From an uncultured Neomegalonema sp. (GTDB lineage Bacteria; Pseudomonadota; Alphaproteobacteria; Rhodobacterales; Rhodobacteraceae), in the NCBI GenBank assembly GCA_937958625.1, contig CALGNO010000145.1, positions 1 through 41,006 on the forward strand: a stretch of 41,006 nt of DNA. Reading direction: 5' to 3'. The notes beneath the pieces are model-generated. The model ran no database searches. It had not been told where the DNA came from and saw only the letters and a program-made list of their open reading frames with translations. This document shows, in pieces, positions 18,363-27,975 of this stretch. The position numbers and the translations under genes are program-made. The number at the start of each line of letters is the position of its first letter. Position 1 is the first letter of the stretch.

Positions 18363-19598
18363 GTGATTTCGCGTATTTCCGTTATCGGGCTGGGCTATAT
18401 CGGCCTGCCCACCGCCGCCGTCTTTGCCGATGCCGGGGTCGAGGTTATCGGCACCGATGTGAACGAAGAGGCCGTTCGGTCGATCAATGCGGGCGAGCCG
18501 CATATCGTCGAGCCTGATCTCGATGTGCTGCTGCGCCGGGTTGTGGAAGCCGGAAAGCTGCGCGCGACCACCGAGGTCGAGCAGGCGGACGGGTTTATCG
18601 TCGCCGTGCCGACGCCCTTCAAGGGCGATCACGAACCGGACCTCAAATATATCGAGGCCGCCTCGAAGGCGATTGCGCCGAAGCTGAAGACAGGCGACCT
18701 AATCATTCTTGAGTCCACCTCGCCCGTGGGTGCAACCGAGAAAATGGCCGAGTGGCTCGCGGCAGAGCGCCCGGACCTGACCTTTCCGCAACAGGCCGGC
18801 GAAGCGTCCGACATTCGTGTCGCCCACTGCCCCGAGCGGGTTCTGCCGGGAAAAATCCTGATCGAGGTGATCGAGAACAGCCGTGTGGTTGGTGGCATGA
18901 CACCGAAATGCGCGCAGGCCGCTGTCGATCTCTATAAGATCGTCGTCAAGGGCGAGTGCATCGTCACGACCGCGCGCACCGCCGAGATGGCGAAGCTGAC
19001 CGAGAATGCTTTCCGGGACGTCAATATCGCCTTTGCGAACGAGCTTTCGCTGATCTGTGACCGGCTCGACATTGATGTCTGGGAACTGATCAAGATGGCG
19101 AACCTGCATCCGCGGGTCTCGATCCTGCAACCCGGCCCCGGCGTGGGCGGGCACTGCATTGCCGTCGATCCGTGGTTCATCGTCGACAGTGCGCCCGAAG
19201 AGGCAAAGCTGATCCGCACCGCGCGCACGGTCAATGACGGCAAGCCTGAATGGGTGATTGGCAAAGTCACTGAAAAGGCCGCGAAGCTGAAAGACCCGGT
19301 GATTGCCTGCTTTGGCCTCGCGTTCAAACCCGATGTCGATGACCTGCGCGAAAGTCCGGCGCTCGAAATCACCCGGCGGCTCGGTGCGGCAGGCGGCGCG
19401 CGTATTCTGGCCGTCGAGCCGCATGTGAAGGCGCTGCCGAGTGCGCTGTCTGATCTTGGCGTCGAGCAGGCCGACCTCGATACGGCGCTGGCCGAGGCCG
19501 ATATCTGCGTGCTGCTTGTCGATCACTCCGACTTCAAGACCATCGACCGCGCGCGGCTGGACGATAAGATCGTCGTCGATACGCGGGGCGTCTGGTGA
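18363..19598 (+). CDS. wecC: UDP-N-acetyl-D-mannosamine dehydrogenase
   Basis: 411 residues from a GTG start just after the wecB stop. That start gives MISRISVIGLGYIGLPTAAV, the canonical Rossmann opening (GLGYIG); an upstream ATG would put 25 wecB-overlapping residues in front of it. The enzyme oxidises UDP-ManNAc to UDP-ManNAcA with two NAD+. It has the NAD-binding, central and UDP-binding domains, the lysine/asparagine motif AEMAKLTENAFRDVNIAFAN (207-226) and catalytic C265 in GVGGHCIAVDPW. The C-terminal GLAFKPDVDDLRESPA is also present. The next gene starts inside its stop codon (GTGA overlap), so the two are translationally coupled. Confidence 0.93.
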   Translation: MISRISVIGLGYIGLPTAAVFADAGVEVIGTDVNEEAVRSINAGEPHIVEPDLDVLLRRVVEAGKLRATTEVEQADGFIVAVPTPFKGDHEPDLKYIEAASKAIAPKLKTGDLIILESTSPVGATEKMAEWLAAERPDLTFPQQAGEASDIRVAHCPERVLPGKILIEVIENSRVVGGMTPKCAQAAVDLYKIVVKGECIVTTARTAEMAKLTENAFRDVNIAFANELSLICDRLDIDVWELIKMANLHPRVSILQPGPGVGGHCIAVDPWFIVDSAPEEAKLIRTARTVNDGKPEWVIGKVTEKAAKLKDPVIACFGLAFKPDVDDLRESPALEITRRLGAAGGARILAVEPHVKALPSALSDLGVEQADLDTALAEADICVLLVDHSDFKTIDRARLDDKIVVDTRGVW

Positions 19599-20767
19599 GC
19601 GTGAGTGAGGGCCGACCCCTCCGCATCTGTTTCGTCTCCTCGGCGCATCCATCCGATGACAAGCGCGTGCATTACAAACAGGCGATGAGCCTTGTGCGCG
19701 CCGGCTTCGACGTCACCCATGTCGTGCGCGATACCGGCCAGCCCGAGATGGTCGACGGCGTGCGCCTCGTGAAGTTCGAGGGCGCGAAATCGCTCTGGAA
19801 CCGGGCGATGCAGGTGTTCCGGGTCTACAAGGCCGCGCGCAGTGTTCCGGCGGATGTGTATCACTGCAACGAAGTGGATTCCTGGCTGGTCGGATTGTTC
19901 TTGAAGCGCAAGACCGGCGCGAAGCTGATCTTCGATATTCACGAGATCTACTCGTCGAACTTTGCCGAAAACCGCGTGCCGCGCCTGTTTCGTCCGCTGG
20001 TGATGAAGCTGTTCCGGCTGGCCTTTCGGCCCATGGTGCGCGGGACGGATCACATGATCTTGGCCAAGCAATCGGTGGCGGTGGATTACCCGGAATCCTC
20101 GCGCGAAAAACAGATCGTCATCTCGAATTACGTGGAACTCGACGACGAGGCGGCGGTCGAACCGGTGCGGGCGGACGACGGCCAGTGCGTCATGATCCAT
20201 CTCGGCGGCATCAACCGCCAGCGGGGATGGCCGCAAATGCTGGAGGCCTTTGCGCTGGCGAAGTCTCAGCACTTGTCTATCCGGGTGATCGGGTCGTTCT
20301 GGGATGGGACCGACGGTGAGTTTCTGGATCGCGCCCGGGAACTCGGCGTGGCGGATCGCGTCGAGCACAAGGAATGGATCCCCTACGAGACCGTACCGGC
20401 GGCGACTCGCGCGTGTCATATCGGTCTGATCATGTTCCAGCCGGTCCTGCTGAATTTCACCCATGCGATGCCGCACAAGCTGTTCGATTACATGCTGGCT
20501 GGCCTGCCGGTGATCGTCCCTGATTTTGCCGTCGAGGTCGCGCAGATCGTGCGGGAGACCGAGGCCGGATTGATCGTCGATGTCAGCGACCCCGCCGCGA
20601 TTGCCGAAGCCTTCGACCGTCTGGCCAATGATCCTGAACTGCGGCGCAGGCTGGGCGAGAATGGCCGCAAGGCCGTGCTGGAGACATATAATTGGGGTGC
20701 CGAGGCCGAACGCCTGATCGCGTTTTACCGCGGCCTTGAAGGTGAACAGCGCGCCGAGGCGGCCTGA
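19595..20767 (+). CDS. GT4-family glycosyltransferase
   Basis: 390 residues from a GTG that overlaps the wecC stop by four bases. The N-terminus RICFVSSAHPSDDKRVHYKQ is a GT-B acceptor domain. FDIHEIYSSNF and the C-terminal donor-binding stretch (MPHKLFDYMLAGLPVIVPDF, with EAGLIVDVSDPAAIAEA) are typical of GT4 retaining transferases. It should add one sugar to a lipid-linked repeat unit on the cytoplasmic face of the inner membrane. Given that it is coupled to wecB/wecC, the donor could be UDP-ManNAcA, but the sequence does not prove this. It is the last gene of the plus-strand unit. Confidence 0.88.
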   Translation: MSVSEGRPLRICFVSSAHPSDDKRVHYKQAMSLVRAGFDVTHVVRDTGQPEMVDGVRLVKFEGAKSLWNRAMQVFRVYKAARSVPADVYHCNEVDSWLVGLFLKRKTGAKLIFDIHEIYSSNFAENRVPRLFRPLVMKLFRLAFRPMVRGTDHMILAKQSVAVDYPESSREKQIVISNYVELDDEAAVEPVRADDGQCVMIHLGGINRQRGWPQMLEAFALAKSQHLSIRVIGSFWDGTDGEFLDRARELGVADRVEHKEWIPYETVPAATRACHIGLIMFQPVLLNFTHAMPHKLFDYMLAGLPVIVPDFAVEVAQIVRETEAGLIVDVSDPAAIAEAFDRLANDPELRRRLGENGRKAVLETYNWGAEAERLIAFYRGLEGEQRAEAA

Positions 20768-20793
20768 TACGGGATTTGCTGACGCGGATATAG

Positions 20794-20814
20794 GCCCCGG
20801 ATCAAGCCCGGGGC
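20794..20814. terminator. GC-rich hairpin between convergent polysaccharide units
   Basis: GCCCCGG (20794-20800) and CCGGGGC (20808-20814) form a 7-bp stem with a 7-nt loop in the 63-bp gap between two convergent genes. It could end transcription from both sides, although neither side has a clear T-run. The motif also resembles half of the palindromic repeat seen at 16326-16401. Confidence 0.45.
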
Positions 20815-20830
20815 AATGCCAAATAGTGGA

Positions 20831-22129
20831 TCACGCCCGCACGACTGTATCGCCGCCATCCCTGAACTTGCCGCGCGTGTCGATGATCAGCGGTGCGTGC
20901 TGGCCGATCATCGCGTAATCGAAATCGTCATGGTCGGTCAGCAGGATCACCGCATCCTGTGCCGCCAGCGTCTCGGGCGTCACCGGTGTTGACGTCATCT
21001 CAAAGCGGTGTTTGCGCATCCTTGGAAAGCGCGGGACATGGGGATCGGAATACGACAGGTCCGCGCCGAGATCGCGCAGGCGCTCCATCACCAGCACCGC
21101 CGGGCTTTCGCGCATATCCTCGACATTGCGCTTATAGGCGATGCCGAGGGCCAGCACTTTTGCGCCCTTGATCGCCTTGCCGCGCGTGTTCAGCGCCCGG
21201 AACAATCGGTCGATGACATAGTCGGGCATGGCGGCATTCACCTCGCCCGCCAGTTCGATAAAGCGGGTATGCAGACCGTATTCCCGCGCCTTCCAAGTCA
21301 GGTAGAACGGATCAATCGGGATGCAGTGCCCGCCGATCCCCGGTCCGGGATAATAGGCGGTAAAGCCGAAGGGCTTGGTGGCGGCGGCGTCGATCACCTC
21401 GAAAATATCGAGGTCCATACGTTCGGCGACCACCTTCATCTCGTTGACGAGGCCGATATTGACTGAGCGGTGGATGTTTTCCAGCAGCTTGACCATCTCT
21501 GCCGCCGCCGTCGAACTGACCGGCACCACCTGCTCGACCGCCGTGCCGTAGAGCGCCAGTCCCGCCGCGAGGCAGGCGGGGGTCGTGCCGCCGACGATCT
21601 TGGGAATGGTGTTGGTGGTATAGTCGGGATTGCCGGGGTCTTCGCGTTCGGGAGAATAGACGAGGTAGAAATCCTCGCCCATGGTCAGGCCCGCACGCTC
21701 GATATAGGGGCGCAGCACTTCTTCGGTGGTGCCGGGCCACGTCGTGCTTTCGAGGCTGAGAAGCTGTCCGGTGCGCAGATGCGGCGCGAGGGCGTCCATC
21801 GTGCCGGTGACGAAGCTCAGGTCGGGTTCGCGGTGGCTGTCGAGGGGCGTGGGCACGCAGATGATCAGCGCATCGGCCTCGGCTATGCGCGCGGGGTCCG
21901 TCGTTGCCTCGAACCCGCGCGCCAGCATGGCGGTGATCTGCTCGTCGGGTACGTGGCGCATCAGGCTCTTGCCCGCATTCAGGCCCGCGACCCGATCCGC
22001 GTCGATGTCGAGACCGAGCACCTGAAAACCGGCGGCGGAAAATCCCAGCGCAATCGGAATCCCGACATAGCCGAGGCCGACGACGCCGATGACCGCCGTC
22101 CGGTCCTGCACCCGCTGTTCGAAGGTCAT
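20831..22129 (-). CDS. wbpA: nucleotide-sugar dehydrogenase, WbpA-like (UDP-GlcNAc 6-dehydrogenase type)
   Basis: 432 residues from an ATG at 22129, 8 bp after the stop of the upstream gene. The same frame continues upstream, but only as antisense-free overlap with the beta-helix gene and without family sequence. Features: [15 protein letters not shown] (16-30), [25 protein letters not shown] (158-168), [19 protein letters not shown], and catalytic C269 in [20 protein letters not shown]. This last stretch is characteristic of WbpA, which converts UDP-GlcNAc to UDP-GlcNAcA. UDP-GalNAc or UDP-Glc dehydrogenases of the same superfamily cannot be excluded. As last gene of the minus unit it supplies a second amino-uronate donor besides WecC's product. 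Confidence 0.85.
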   Translation of the reverse strand: MTFEQRVQDRTAVIGVVGLGYVGIPIALGFSAAGFQVLGLDIDADRVAGLNAGKSLMRHVPDEQITAMLARGFEATTDPARIAEADALIICVPTPLDSHREPDLSFVTGTMDALAPHLRTGQLLSLESTTWPGTTEEVLRPYIERAGLTMGEDFYLVYSPEREDPGNPDYTTNTIPKIVGGTTPACLAAGLALYGTAVEQVVPVSSTAAAEMVKLLENIHRSVNIGLVNEMKVVAERMDLDIFEVIDAAATKPFGFTAYYPGPGIGGHCIPIDPFYLTWKAREYGLHTRFIELAGEVNAAMPDYVIDRLFRALNTRGKAIKGAKVLALGIAYKRNVEDMRESPAVLVMERLRDLGADLSYSDPHVPRFPRMRKHRFEMTSTPVTPETLAAQDAVILLTDHDDFDYAMIGQHAPLIIDTRGKFRDGGDTVVRA

Positions 22130-22137
22130 GGCCAGCC

Positions 22138-23610
22138 CTATCGCTGGGGCGGCAGCTTGACCTTGCCCCCCGGCGCAATGCGCGTTCCCTCCATCAGGAA
22201 ACCGGTCAGGATTGGTTTGACCTTGCCCTGGGTTTTGATTCCGCCAATCTCGCCGCCGAGGATGGTCAGGCCGCTGATGGTGCCGAAATCCGTCTCGCCG
22301 ATGACCGCAACACGCTGCCCGCGCTCGTCTGTCAGGGAGTCGAGGCGCATGGTGCCGTTGTTGTCTTGCAGGATGACCGTGTTGTTGCGGCGTCCGCTGA
22401 CCTTTACGTTGCGGCCCGCCGCATCCTTCCATGTCGCCCGGCCCTTGCCCCTTGGTTCGGCAATCTGGACCCGGCGCTGGGGCGAGCGTGTCAGGGCGAT
22501 CGCGCCCTCTAAGCGACAGTCCTCGATCCGCGTGTTGAACGTCCCGCTTTCGATTGCCACCGCAGCCTTGCGATTGCCGCTGGTCGAAACGCGGCGCAGG
22601 GTGGTGTTGCGGGTCACGGTGGTTGAGTCATTACTGCGCGAAGTGATGCGAACGCCCCAGGTATTCGCACTCAGATTGCTGTCCAAGATGGTCAGATCAG
22701 TCGTGCCATTCGAGACGTTGATTCCCGCGATGGCCGCGCCGGACCCGTTGCAGCGTTCGATCACCGCCCCGATCAGATTATTGAGCTTGATGCATTGAGG
22801 GCCGGATTTCTGTTTTTTCTCGAATTTCGGTTTGTGCTTTGGATTGCGCCCGTCGGAAACTTCGATGGTCAAATCCCGCATGGTCAGGCCGCGTGAGGCC
22901 GGAGCGTCGCCGCTCTGAAGGCGCGGGAAAAAGTTGATCCCCGACCCGGTTCCCGCCACGCCGCAAGCGCCGGAGATGCTGATCCGCTCGACCAAGACAT
23001 CCTGAAAAACGGAATCGTCATCGCCGCAGGCAATGGCGAAGTTCACGCAGTCGAAAATTTCCATATTGCGCAGGGCAATGCGCTGGGTTTGGCCACTCAG
23101 CTTGACGGCCTTGCGCACTTGTTCCTCGCCATCGACGATAAAGCCGTCGACGGTCACATCGGACACATCGCGAATATCGAACAGCTCGTTCCGGCCCTCG
23201 GGCGTGCGGGCGCGGTGGATGATGCGTGATCCCTCGCCCTGCCACGCAACGCCGGAGGGACAGCGCAGGCTGGTGCCCGGTCGCCGCCCATCGCCGATGA
23301 CATAGCCGACGCTGGGCCGGGGCACGACGATGGTGCCGCCGGTCAGGGCAAGTGCGCCGATGGCGGCCTGAAACGCGGCGGCATCGTCGGTATAGCCGTC
23401 GCCCCGCGCCCCGAAATCGAGCACGGAGACGGTGTTTGCACTAGCGACATTCGGCAAAAACGGAACCGCCGCGAGTCCGGCGATGATGGCGCGGCGGGTC
23501 GGGTCAGGAACGCGATACCCGCTCGATCCGCAAGCGCCGCTCGGGATCGTCGCCGCCGAACCGGTCCGAAAGAACGAGAACCGGGGCCGGACGCTTTTGT
23601 GCATAGCCAT
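22138..23610 (-). CDS. Tat-exported right-handed beta-helix protein, pectate-lyase-3/GH28-like
   Basis: 490 residues. The ATG at 23610 is chosen because AAGGAGAG sits about 8 nt upstream; no other start exists before the export signal. The N-region is long, with a twin-arginine motif TRRAIIAG at 38-45, a hydrophobic core and cleavage after NVASA (about residue 58). The mature protein starts [20 protein letters not shown], the signature opening of the Pectate_lyase_3 family, followed by parallel beta-helix rungs ([47 protein letters not shown]). Relatives cleave or bind acidic polysaccharides in the periplasm or outside. Catalytic residues cannot be assigned. The 5' end overlaps the heparinase gene by 107 bp, implying coupling. 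It may trim or release the locus polymer. Confidence 0.8.
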   Translation of the reverse strand: MAMHKSVRPRFSFFRTGSAATIPSGACGSSGYRVPDPTRRAIIAGLAAVPFLPNVASANTVSVLDFGARGDGYTDDAAAFQAAIGALALTGGTIVVPRPSVGYVIGDGRRPGTSLRCPSGVAWQGEGSRIIHRARTPEGRNELFDIRDVSDVTVDGFIVDGEEQVRKAVKLSGQTQRIALRNMEIFDCVNFAIACGDDDSVFQDVLVERISISGACGVAGTGSGINFFPRLQSGDAPASRGLTMRDLTIEVSDGRNPKHKPKFEKKQKSGPQCIKLNNLIGAVIERCNGSGAAIAGINVSNGTTDLTILDSNLSANTWGVRITSRSNDSTTVTRNTTLRRVSTSGNRKAAVAIESGTFNTRIEDCRLEGAIALTRSPQRRVQIAEPRGKGRATWKDAAGRNVKVSGRRNNTVILQDNNGTMRLDSLTDERGQRVAVIGETDFGTISGLTILGGEIGGIKTQGKVKPILTGFLMEGTRIAPGGKVKLPPQR

Positions 23611-25477
23611 CGCTGATCTCTCCTTCATCGAGCCGGGCCGTTGTGCCCTCATCCCATGACACGATGACCGAAACGGGGCCAAGGGTAATCTCGCACGATT
23701 GCCCGTCGATCACGGCCTTGGCATCGGCGGCGAAGTGCAGAAACCGCTCGGCGGCATGGGGTGCGCCGGATTCGACGCGGTCGGTGATTTCCAGCGTTTC
23801 GGCGCTCGGATCAAAGGCAAAGCGCCGGTGGTGCAGGGCGGGGTCATCGAGACGGCGATAGCCGCCATGGCCGCCCTCGATATACCAGACGTGGCCCTTG
23901 CGGGTCATGGTCGCGGGCAGGGGTACGGCCTCGGGCGAGACGCGGAACGGGCCTTGGTCGAGGCTGGCAATCTCGGCTCCGTCGAGCACCAGCCCGTTAT
24001 GGGCATCGGTCCGGCGAAACCGCTCCCGCGCCGCCAGATCGCCGGTGTAGATATACGAACCGGGGTCGATGATGACCGCGCGCCCGCCGAAGCTGAGATC
24101 AAAGCTGAGAATATCGTTATGGCCATGGCCGCCGCGACCGGCGAGGCCGACCTCGCCGACATCGACGATCAGCTGGGTATCGTCCTCGCGGATGATGGCA
24201 AAGCCGCCCGCGTCGAGAAAGCGGGTTCTCTCAAAGGGTTCGGGTTCGGGCAGCGCCGCCGTCCCCGTCATCCAAACCGAGGCGGGGGAGGGGCGCGCCG
24301 GGGCCAGCGCCGGGTCGCCATAAAGCGCGGCGGCGACGGCAAGGGTTGCGCCATGGTCCTGAATCGCGCGGGAGTCCATGGTGAAGACCTCGGCATCGTC
24401 GCTGTCGCCGATGATCGGCCAGAAACCGTCGGGCCGCTGGAACAGGCGCATGACGCGCACCGACTCGCGCAGGCGCTCTTTCGCCGCATCGGACGGGGCA
24501 CTGCCAAAGCGAGTGGCGACTGCATCGCAGACCAGAAACAGATCACTGACGAGGCGGTGGTAGTAGGTCGCTTTCTCGAAATTCACCCCGTCGGGCAGGA
24601 TTTGCCCGAGGATTTCACGATCCAGCCGGGTGGCGGCATAGGTGAACCAGCGCCGTGCGGCCTTGAGTTCGGGGCCAAGGGCTGCCCCGGCGACGAGTAG
24701 GGCGGTCACGCTGGCGGTGTAGTGATTGCCGCGAATGTCCGTATCCTCGATGGTCCGCTCGACGAAGTGGGCGCAGCGGTCGATGTCGGCCAGAAGCGGC
24801 GCTTGCTGGGCGGCGCTGGCCCCGGCGGCCCGGGCCATTTCCAGCGCCATGACGAGGGTCACGGCGCGCATCGAGGTTTCCATGGGGTTCCAGTTGACCG
24901 TGCCCGCCAGTGGATTGGCCGCGCGCCAGTCCTCAAGGATCGCCAGCGCGGTTTCCAGATGGCCGCTGGCCGGGTCGAGTACGGCACCTTGCAGCAGGGG
25001 CAGCAGGAATTGCAGGCGGTTCAATTCCCACGGGAATTTCACGTCATAGGGTTGGTCGCGCTTGCCATAATGGCTGAAACCGTTTGCGGGACCGGGGGGC
25101 CATTCGGTGCCAAAGCGCCAATCCTGTAGCCATGGCCATGGTCCCTCCCGCGGCAAGGGGGCGGAGAAGATCGAAAAATCGCGGCGGGCAATGCGCTCGG
25201 CGCGCTCCAGCATCGCCGTCCGGTCGAGCGTGCCGTCCTCTGCCGCCGCGCGCAGGGCATCGGCGGCTCCTTCCGCAAAGGTCGCCGAGGGGCGTGCCGC
25301 CGTCAGCCGCTCGGCGCGCTCCGGCGTCCAGCGCCGGGTGGCCGCGCGGTCGATCCGCCCCCAGGCACCGGTCGCGTACATCCAGTGCAGCCGAGCCTCC
25401 TGAGTGCCGCGCACGAAGATAACGCGCGGTCCCTTGGCCAGAATGGCGGAGAGTCGGGCTGGGGTCAGTCGGGGCAT
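23504..25477 (-). CDS. heparinase II/III family protein (second copy)
   Basis: 657 residues. The alpha-toroid domain carries WELNRLQFLLPLL, VNWNPMETSMRAVTLVMAL, DIRGNHYTASVTALLVAG and ILPDGVNFEKATYYHRLVSD. The C-terminal beta-sandwich carries GGHGHNDILSFDLSFGGRA (about 445-463), DPGSYIYTGD and RRTDAHNGLVLDG. The conserved Asn-His and Tyr/His positions expected of active lyases are present. There is no signal peptide. It differs clearly from the plus-strand copy at 15403-17184, so the two are probably not a recent duplication. Its start overlaps the end of the SGNH gene by 13 bp. A role in modifying or degrading an acidic, possibly sulfated polymer is inferred. Confidence 0.9.
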   Translation of the reverse strand: MPRLTPARLSAILAKGPRVIFVRGTQEARLHWMYATGAWGRIDRAATRRWTPERAERLTAARPSATFAEGAADALRAAAEDGTLDRTAMLERAERIARRDFSIFSAPLPREGPWPWLQDWRFGTEWPPGPANGFSHYGKRDQPYDVKFPWELNRLQFLLPLLQGAVLDPASGHLETALAILEDWRAANPLAGTVNWNPMETSMRAVTLVMALEMARAAGASAAQQAPLLADIDRCAHFVERTIEDTDIRGNHYTASVTALLVAGAALGPELKAARRWFTYAATRLDREILGQILPDGVNFEKATYYHRLVSDLFLVCDAVATRFGSAPSDAAKERLRESVRVMRLFQRPDGFWPIIGDSDDAEVFTMDSRAIQDHGATLAVAAALYGDPALAPARPSPASVWMTGTAALPEPEPFERTRFLDAGGFAIIREDDTQLIVDVGEVGLAGRGGHGHNDILSFDLSFGGRAVIIDPGSYIYTGDLAARERFRRTDAHNGLVLDGAEIASLDQGPFRVSPEAVPLPATMTRKGHVWYIEGGHGGYRRLDDPALHHRRFAFDPSAETLEITDRVESGAPHAAERFLHFAADAKAVIDGQSCEITLGPVSVIVSWDEGTTARLDEGEISDGYAQKRPAPVLVLSDRFGGDDPERRLRIERVSRS

Positions 25478-26403
25478 CGGAGCGTCCCTTCACTCACGCG
25501 CCCGAGCTCTGGCGTATCGCGCAGGATGTCGATCAGCAGCGCGCGGCCAGCGCGGGGCTTCAGGTGGTTATGGTCATAGAAGTTGCCGGGGTCCGCCGAT
25601 AGGGTCTCGCCGGTATCATAGTCGATATGGCGGCCCAACCCCGTCACCCACTCCTTGAAGCGTTGATAGCCCTCGGCATGAACCAGCGCCTCGGCCCGGG
25701 CTTCCGGGCTGGCGGGCGGCGTGAAGAGGGTGACCTCGATCCCCGCATCGTTCAGGTCGCAAAGCAGCGCCTCAAAGGCCGGGATCAGGGTGTCCGGGGC
25801 GGCGCGGGCGACATACTTGTTGCGCATCCCGCTCAGCCGTATGCGCATGTCGCGATCCGAGGCGACGGCTTCGGGGTCACGCGGGGTCTTGCGCGCCAGT
25901 CCCGTCATATGGCCGATACCGGCGAGCGAAGCCTCGGTGGTCTTGAGCGCCAGATTTGCCCGCAGGGGCGAGCGGATGGCCTCGGCATTCTCGGCAAAGA
26001 CCCGCGTGTTGGACCGGTCGTCGAAATGGCGAAAGGGCACGCCAATGTAGACGCGGCGCAAAGGCTTGACGGCGACGGCATGGCGCACTGCGTCGATGGT
26101 ATCGAACAGGGTCTGGCCGCCGACGCCGAAATTGTAGATGTCTCCGGTCAGTTCTGGCGCGACCTTTTCCGGGTCGATCATGTTGACGGTGCTGTCCCCG
26201 AAAAACGCGGTATCGCCCTGCCACTGACGAAAACCGCTGATCTTGTAGGCATTGCGCCCCAGCTCGTAGGAAACCAGCCGCCGGTCATAGTCCACCAGCC
26301 GGGTGCCGTTATAGCCGAACGGGTCGACGGCCCAGTTCATCGCGTAGATCGCCGCGACGAAGGCGAAGAGACCGCCGATCAGGCGCAGGACATATCCTCT
26401 CAC
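25465..26403 (-). CDS. SGNH/AlgX-AlgJ-like O-acetyltransferase partner of MBOAT
   Basis: 312 residues from a GTG with AGGGG 6 nt upstream. An uncleaved N-terminal membrane helix (YVLRLIGGLFAFVAAIYAMN) should hold the domain in the periplasm. The SGNH block I serine is in FFGDSTVN (G69-D70-S71). The late Asp and His are in YDHNHLKP (D277, H280), giving a complete Ser-Asp-His set. Known analogues (AlgX, AlgJ) receive acetyl from the MBOAT partner and move it to the polysaccharide in the periplasm. The gene begins 9 bp after the AlgI-like gene, which is the expected pairing. Specificity is not visible. Confidence 0.82.
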   Translation of the reverse strand: MRGYVLRLIGGLFAFVAAIYAMNWAVDPFGYNGTRLVDYDRRLVSYELGRNAYKISGFRQWQGDTAFFGDSTVNMIDPEKVAPELTGDIYNFGVGGQTLFDTIDAVRHAVAVKPLRRVYIGVPFRHFDDRSNTRVFAENAEAIRSPLRANLALKTTEASLAGIGHMTGLARKTPRDPEAVASDRDMRIRLSGMRNKYVARAAPDTLIPAFEALLCDLNDAGIEVTLFTPPASPEARAEALVHAEGYQRFKEWVTGLGRHIDYDTGETLSADPGNFYDHNHLKPRAGRALLIDILRDTPELGRVSEGTLRCPD

Positions 26404-26412
26404 ACGCGCCCC

Positions 26413-27960
26413 CTAGAACTGGAAATACAAAAATTCGGTCGCACGCCCCAGCAACAGGATGCTCGATACCGCCGCCAACATCGCCCAGGCTAGGCCAAGG
26501 CCCGTCGGACGCCAGCGCAGGCGCGTGGGGGCCTCGACCGCGACCGGGGCGTCGATGGTCGGGCGATAGCGGCGCATGATCTGATGCGTGTTGGGCATGA
26601 ACAGCGCCACCGCGAGCAAGCCGATGATCCAAGCGGCGGCCATCGGTAGCTGGCTGAGCGGAACGATATTCTCGCCCGTAAAGGACAGGCCCGCCGATTC
26701 CAGTGGTACGAGGTAGCGCCGCATGTCCATCGGCGCCGTGCACCCGCCATCGAGGCAGAACATGGCGGAGAAGATGGTGTATCCGCCCGACAGGGTCGTC
26801 GCGCGAAAGAACACCCATGCGACGATCACCGCCAGCAGGGTCAGGGCGATCTTGAAGGCGCGCGGTGCGGTGGGCAGGGCGGCCAGCGGCCCTCGCCTGG
26901 TCAGGCCGATCCAGAAGTGGTTCACGGCCAAATAAACCCCATGCAGCCCGCCCCAGACCACAAAGGTCCAGCCCGCCCCGTGCCATATTCCGCCCAGCAG
27001 CATGGTCAGAAACAGGTTGAGGTATCGGCGCGGTTCGCTGACCCGGCTACCTCCAAGCGGGATGTAGAGATAATCGCGCAGAAACCGCGACAGGGTCATG
27101 TGCCAGCGCCGCCAGAAATCGACGATGCTGGTGGATTTATAGGGTGAATAGAAATTGGTCGGCAGGCGTATTCCGAAGAGCCGCGCGAGGCCGATGGCCA
27201 TGTCGGAATACCCGGAAAAGTCGAAATAGAGTTGCAGCGTATAGGCCAGCGCCGCGATCCATGCCTCGACTGTCGAGACGCTATACCCGCCATCGGCGGC
27301 CCCGAAGATCGGCGTGGCATAGACGGCGACGGAATCCGCCAGCACGACTTTCTTTGCCAGACCAAAGGCCAGCAAGGTCAGGCCGACCGCCACATCGGTC
27401 CAGTCCGGCCCGCGTCGCCGCGCCGCGAATTGCGGCATCATCTCTTTGTGGTGGACGATGGGTCCTGCGATCAGTTGCGGGAAGAACGTCACGAACAGGC
27501 AATAGTCCAAGGCGTCGATATGGCGAACCTCGCGGCGCCTTGCATCGACCAGAAATGCGATTTGCTGAAAGGTGAAGAACGAGATGGCGATGGGCAGGAC
27601 AATCCGTTCCCAGCCAATCGCCTCGGCAATGCCCAGAACATCGCCGACCAGAAAATTCGCGTATTTGAAGAACCCGAGCAGGCCGAGATTGAACACGATC
27701 CCGGCGAGCATCAGGCCCTTTCGCTGGCCGTCATGATCCTCGCCAAGGGCCAGGATGCGCCGCGCTAGCCCATAGTTCACGACCAGCGATGCAAGCAGGA
27801 TGGCGAGGTGATCGACCCGGCTGAAGGCGTAGAAAACCAGCGAGGCGATGACCAGCACCGCCTTTGCCCCGCGCAGCCCCGCGAAATGCAGCGCCGCGTG
27901 ATAGGCAAGCAGAACCAGTGGCAGAAAGACGAACAGGAACTCGAAGGAGTTGAAAAGCAT
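26413..27960 (-). CDS. AlgI-like MBOAT O-acyltransferase
   Basis: 515 residues with about ten or more membrane segments, starting MLFNSFEFLFVFLPLVLLAY, the standard opening of the AlgI/DltB branch. Conserved features include LQLYFDFSGYSDMAIGLARL (243-262), VDFWRRWHMTLSRFLRDYLY (280-299), and the catalytic region GGIWHGAGWTFVVWGGLHG with H327 and H340. The enzyme passes acetyl groups across the inner membrane for O-acetylation of an exported polysaccharide. It is directly followed by the SGNH partner and preceded 15 bp upstream by a sulfotransferase, so the same polymer may carry both decorations. Confidence 0.93.
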   Translation of the reverse strand: MLFNSFEFLFVFLPLVLLAYHAALHFAGLRGAKAVLVIASLVFYAFSRVDHLAILLASLVVNYGLARRILALGEDHDGQRKGLMLAGIVFNLGLLGFFKYANFLVGDVLGIAEAIGWERIVLPIAISFFTFQQIAFLVDARRREVRHIDALDYCLFVTFFPQLIAGPIVHHKEMMPQFAARRRGPDWTDVAVGLTLLAFGLAKKVVLADSVAVYATPIFGAADGGYSVSTVEAWIAALAYTLQLYFDFSGYSDMAIGLARLFGIRLPTNFYSPYKSTSIVDFWRRWHMTLSRFLRDYLYIPLGGSRVSEPRRYLNLFLTMLLGGIWHGAGWTFVVWGGLHGVYLAVNHFWIGLTRRGPLAALPTAPRAFKIALTLLAVIVAWVFFRATTLSGGYTIFSAMFCLDGGCTAPMDMRRYLVPLESAGLSFTGENIVPLSQLPMAAAWIIGLLAVALFMPNTHQIMRRYRPTIDAPVAVEAPTRLRWRPTGLGLAWAMLAAVSSILLLGRATEFLYFQF

Positions 27961-27975
27961 CCTGTTCGGCCCGCC

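Noticed and set aside
22130..22432. Upstream extension of the WbpA-like dehydrogenase
   Set aside because: It overlaps the beta-helix gene and lacks family sequence. The ATG at 22129 gives the expected Rossmann opening at the usual distance.
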